Under the pieces are notes generated by a model that was given only the letters and a program-made list of their open reading frames with translations, was not told the origin of the DNA and made no database searches. Positions 48,962 to 49,323 of a stretch of DNA of 49,323 nt are shown piece by piece (the stretch's first letter is position 1; each line of letters opens with the position of its first letter). Position numbers and translations under genes: made by a program. This DNA is from a bacterium (GTDB lineage Bacteria; Patescibacteriota; Patescibacteriia; UBA9934; GWF2-40-263), in NCBI GenBank assembly GCA_020057555.1, contig JAGVFR010000019.1, positions 1 through 49,323 on the forward strand. The letters are read 5' to 3'.

Positions 48962-49323
48962 CTAAGGTACTTGCGCCGGAACAACGAACACGACTCGATT
49001 GCCGGGATTCCAAAGATCGTCTGGGCGATCGCTGTTTGCGTAGAGCCAGAGGCCATCATCATGATGGCTTACGCGGAACACGCTGAGATCGTCGTCCGAA
49101 GCAGAAATCGGTTCCATTGCAATCCAGAGCCATTCGTATTTCGGTTGATTGTTGAGAATCAGACGCAGAGCAGGACCGACTTCTGCAGAACAGAGTTGAC
49201 CGCCTTGAGCCAGAATTGCGGTGCATAGATCGGCCGTGTTTGCGCCATTTGGAAAGCCGAGTTCTGCGACTGTTGCCGACGCAAGGTGAACTTCGACCTG
49301 CTTTTTGGAACACTTTATCTTCT
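48962..49323 (-). CDS. Partial orphan gene, 5' end beyond the window
   Basis: An open frame on the minus strand runs from the window edge to a TAG at 48962-48964, giving 119 residues of C-terminal sequence. It includes LASATVAELGFPNGANTADL, WLWIAMEPIS, VFRVSHHDDGLWLY and the end VVFVVPAQVP. There is no start codon to accept within the window. G/C-rich codon use and the strong downstream terminator match the other orphan units. No family recognised. Confidence 0.65.
   Translation of the reverse strand, partial: KIKCSKKQVEVHLASATVAELGFPNGANTADLCTAILAQGGQLCSAEVGPALRLILNNQPKYEWLWIAMEPISASDDDLSVFRVSHHDDGLWLYANSDRPDDLWNPGNRVVFVVPAQVP

Overview
The window looks like a chromosomal segment of a Patescibacteria (Candidate Phyla Radiation) bacterium. 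The evidence is mixed: compact AT-rich coding (about 40% GC by eye), ATGA stop/start overlaps at several junctions, a split dcw cluster, short versions of HrcA and MurF, a membrane-anchored Clp ATPase with a decayed first ATPase domain, an alpha-2-macroglobulin operon, and the standard stop code (TGA is used as a stop). The order or class cannot be fixed from this sequence.

Layout. 1-3.7 kb: a CobS/MoxR-type AAA+ ATPase overlapping a VWA protein that also carries an HEXXH motif, then a small orphan gene. 3.8-11.9 kb: a surface module with a cupredoxin lipoprotein, an ECF sigma factor, a giant membrane-anchored alpha-2-macroglobulin and a MEMO-CapA fusion. 12-14.5 kb: the mraZ-rsmH-ftsL-like division cluster behind a four-box MraZ operator. 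14.6-21.3 kb: cysS, a glycosidase-like lipoprotein, a corrinoid adenosyltransferase, tRNA-Pro, a methyltransferase, truD and a GIY-YIG nuclease. 22-26.8 kb: ftsI (PBP) and murF with small genes. 26.8-33.3 kb: a PNPOx-like protein, an ABC-F ATPase, a zinc-motif protein, a double GerMN protein, tRNA-Glu and a CPA2 antiporter. 33.4-40.7 kb: a PP2C phosphatase, then CIRCE-hrcA-grpE-dnaK, two inserted small genes, and dnaJ. 40.7-48.7 kb: tgt, a membrane protein plus the Clp ATPase, a WecA/MraY-like transferase, a DUF192 protein, rplU and an ABC exporter. The window ends in a truncated minus-strand gene.

Two gene populations can be seen. Housekeeping genes are AT-rich, often in overlapping operons, and several have a -10 box only 6-10 nt before the start codon, which implies leaderless or near-leaderless mRNAs. 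Scattered among them are small orphan genes with more G/C-ending codons; most have their own canonical TTGACA promoter, a GGAGG-like ribosome site or a strong terminator.

The most notable finding is a family of roughly 77-90 bp hairpin elements. There are seven copies, at 13.9, 16.0, 20.9, 35.5, 40.7, 41.3 and 46.8 kb. A conserved core of about 45 bp is flanked by arms that differ completely between copies yet stay self-complementary within each copy. Six copies lie between genes, directly 3' of a coding sequence; the seventh sits inside tgt as exactly 26 in-frame codons. Three other short palindromic repeat families also contribute codons to genes here (the MEMO-CapA protein, the corrinoid adenosyltransferase start, the zinc-motif protein), and one of them flanks the GIY-YIG nuclease gene in inverted orientation.
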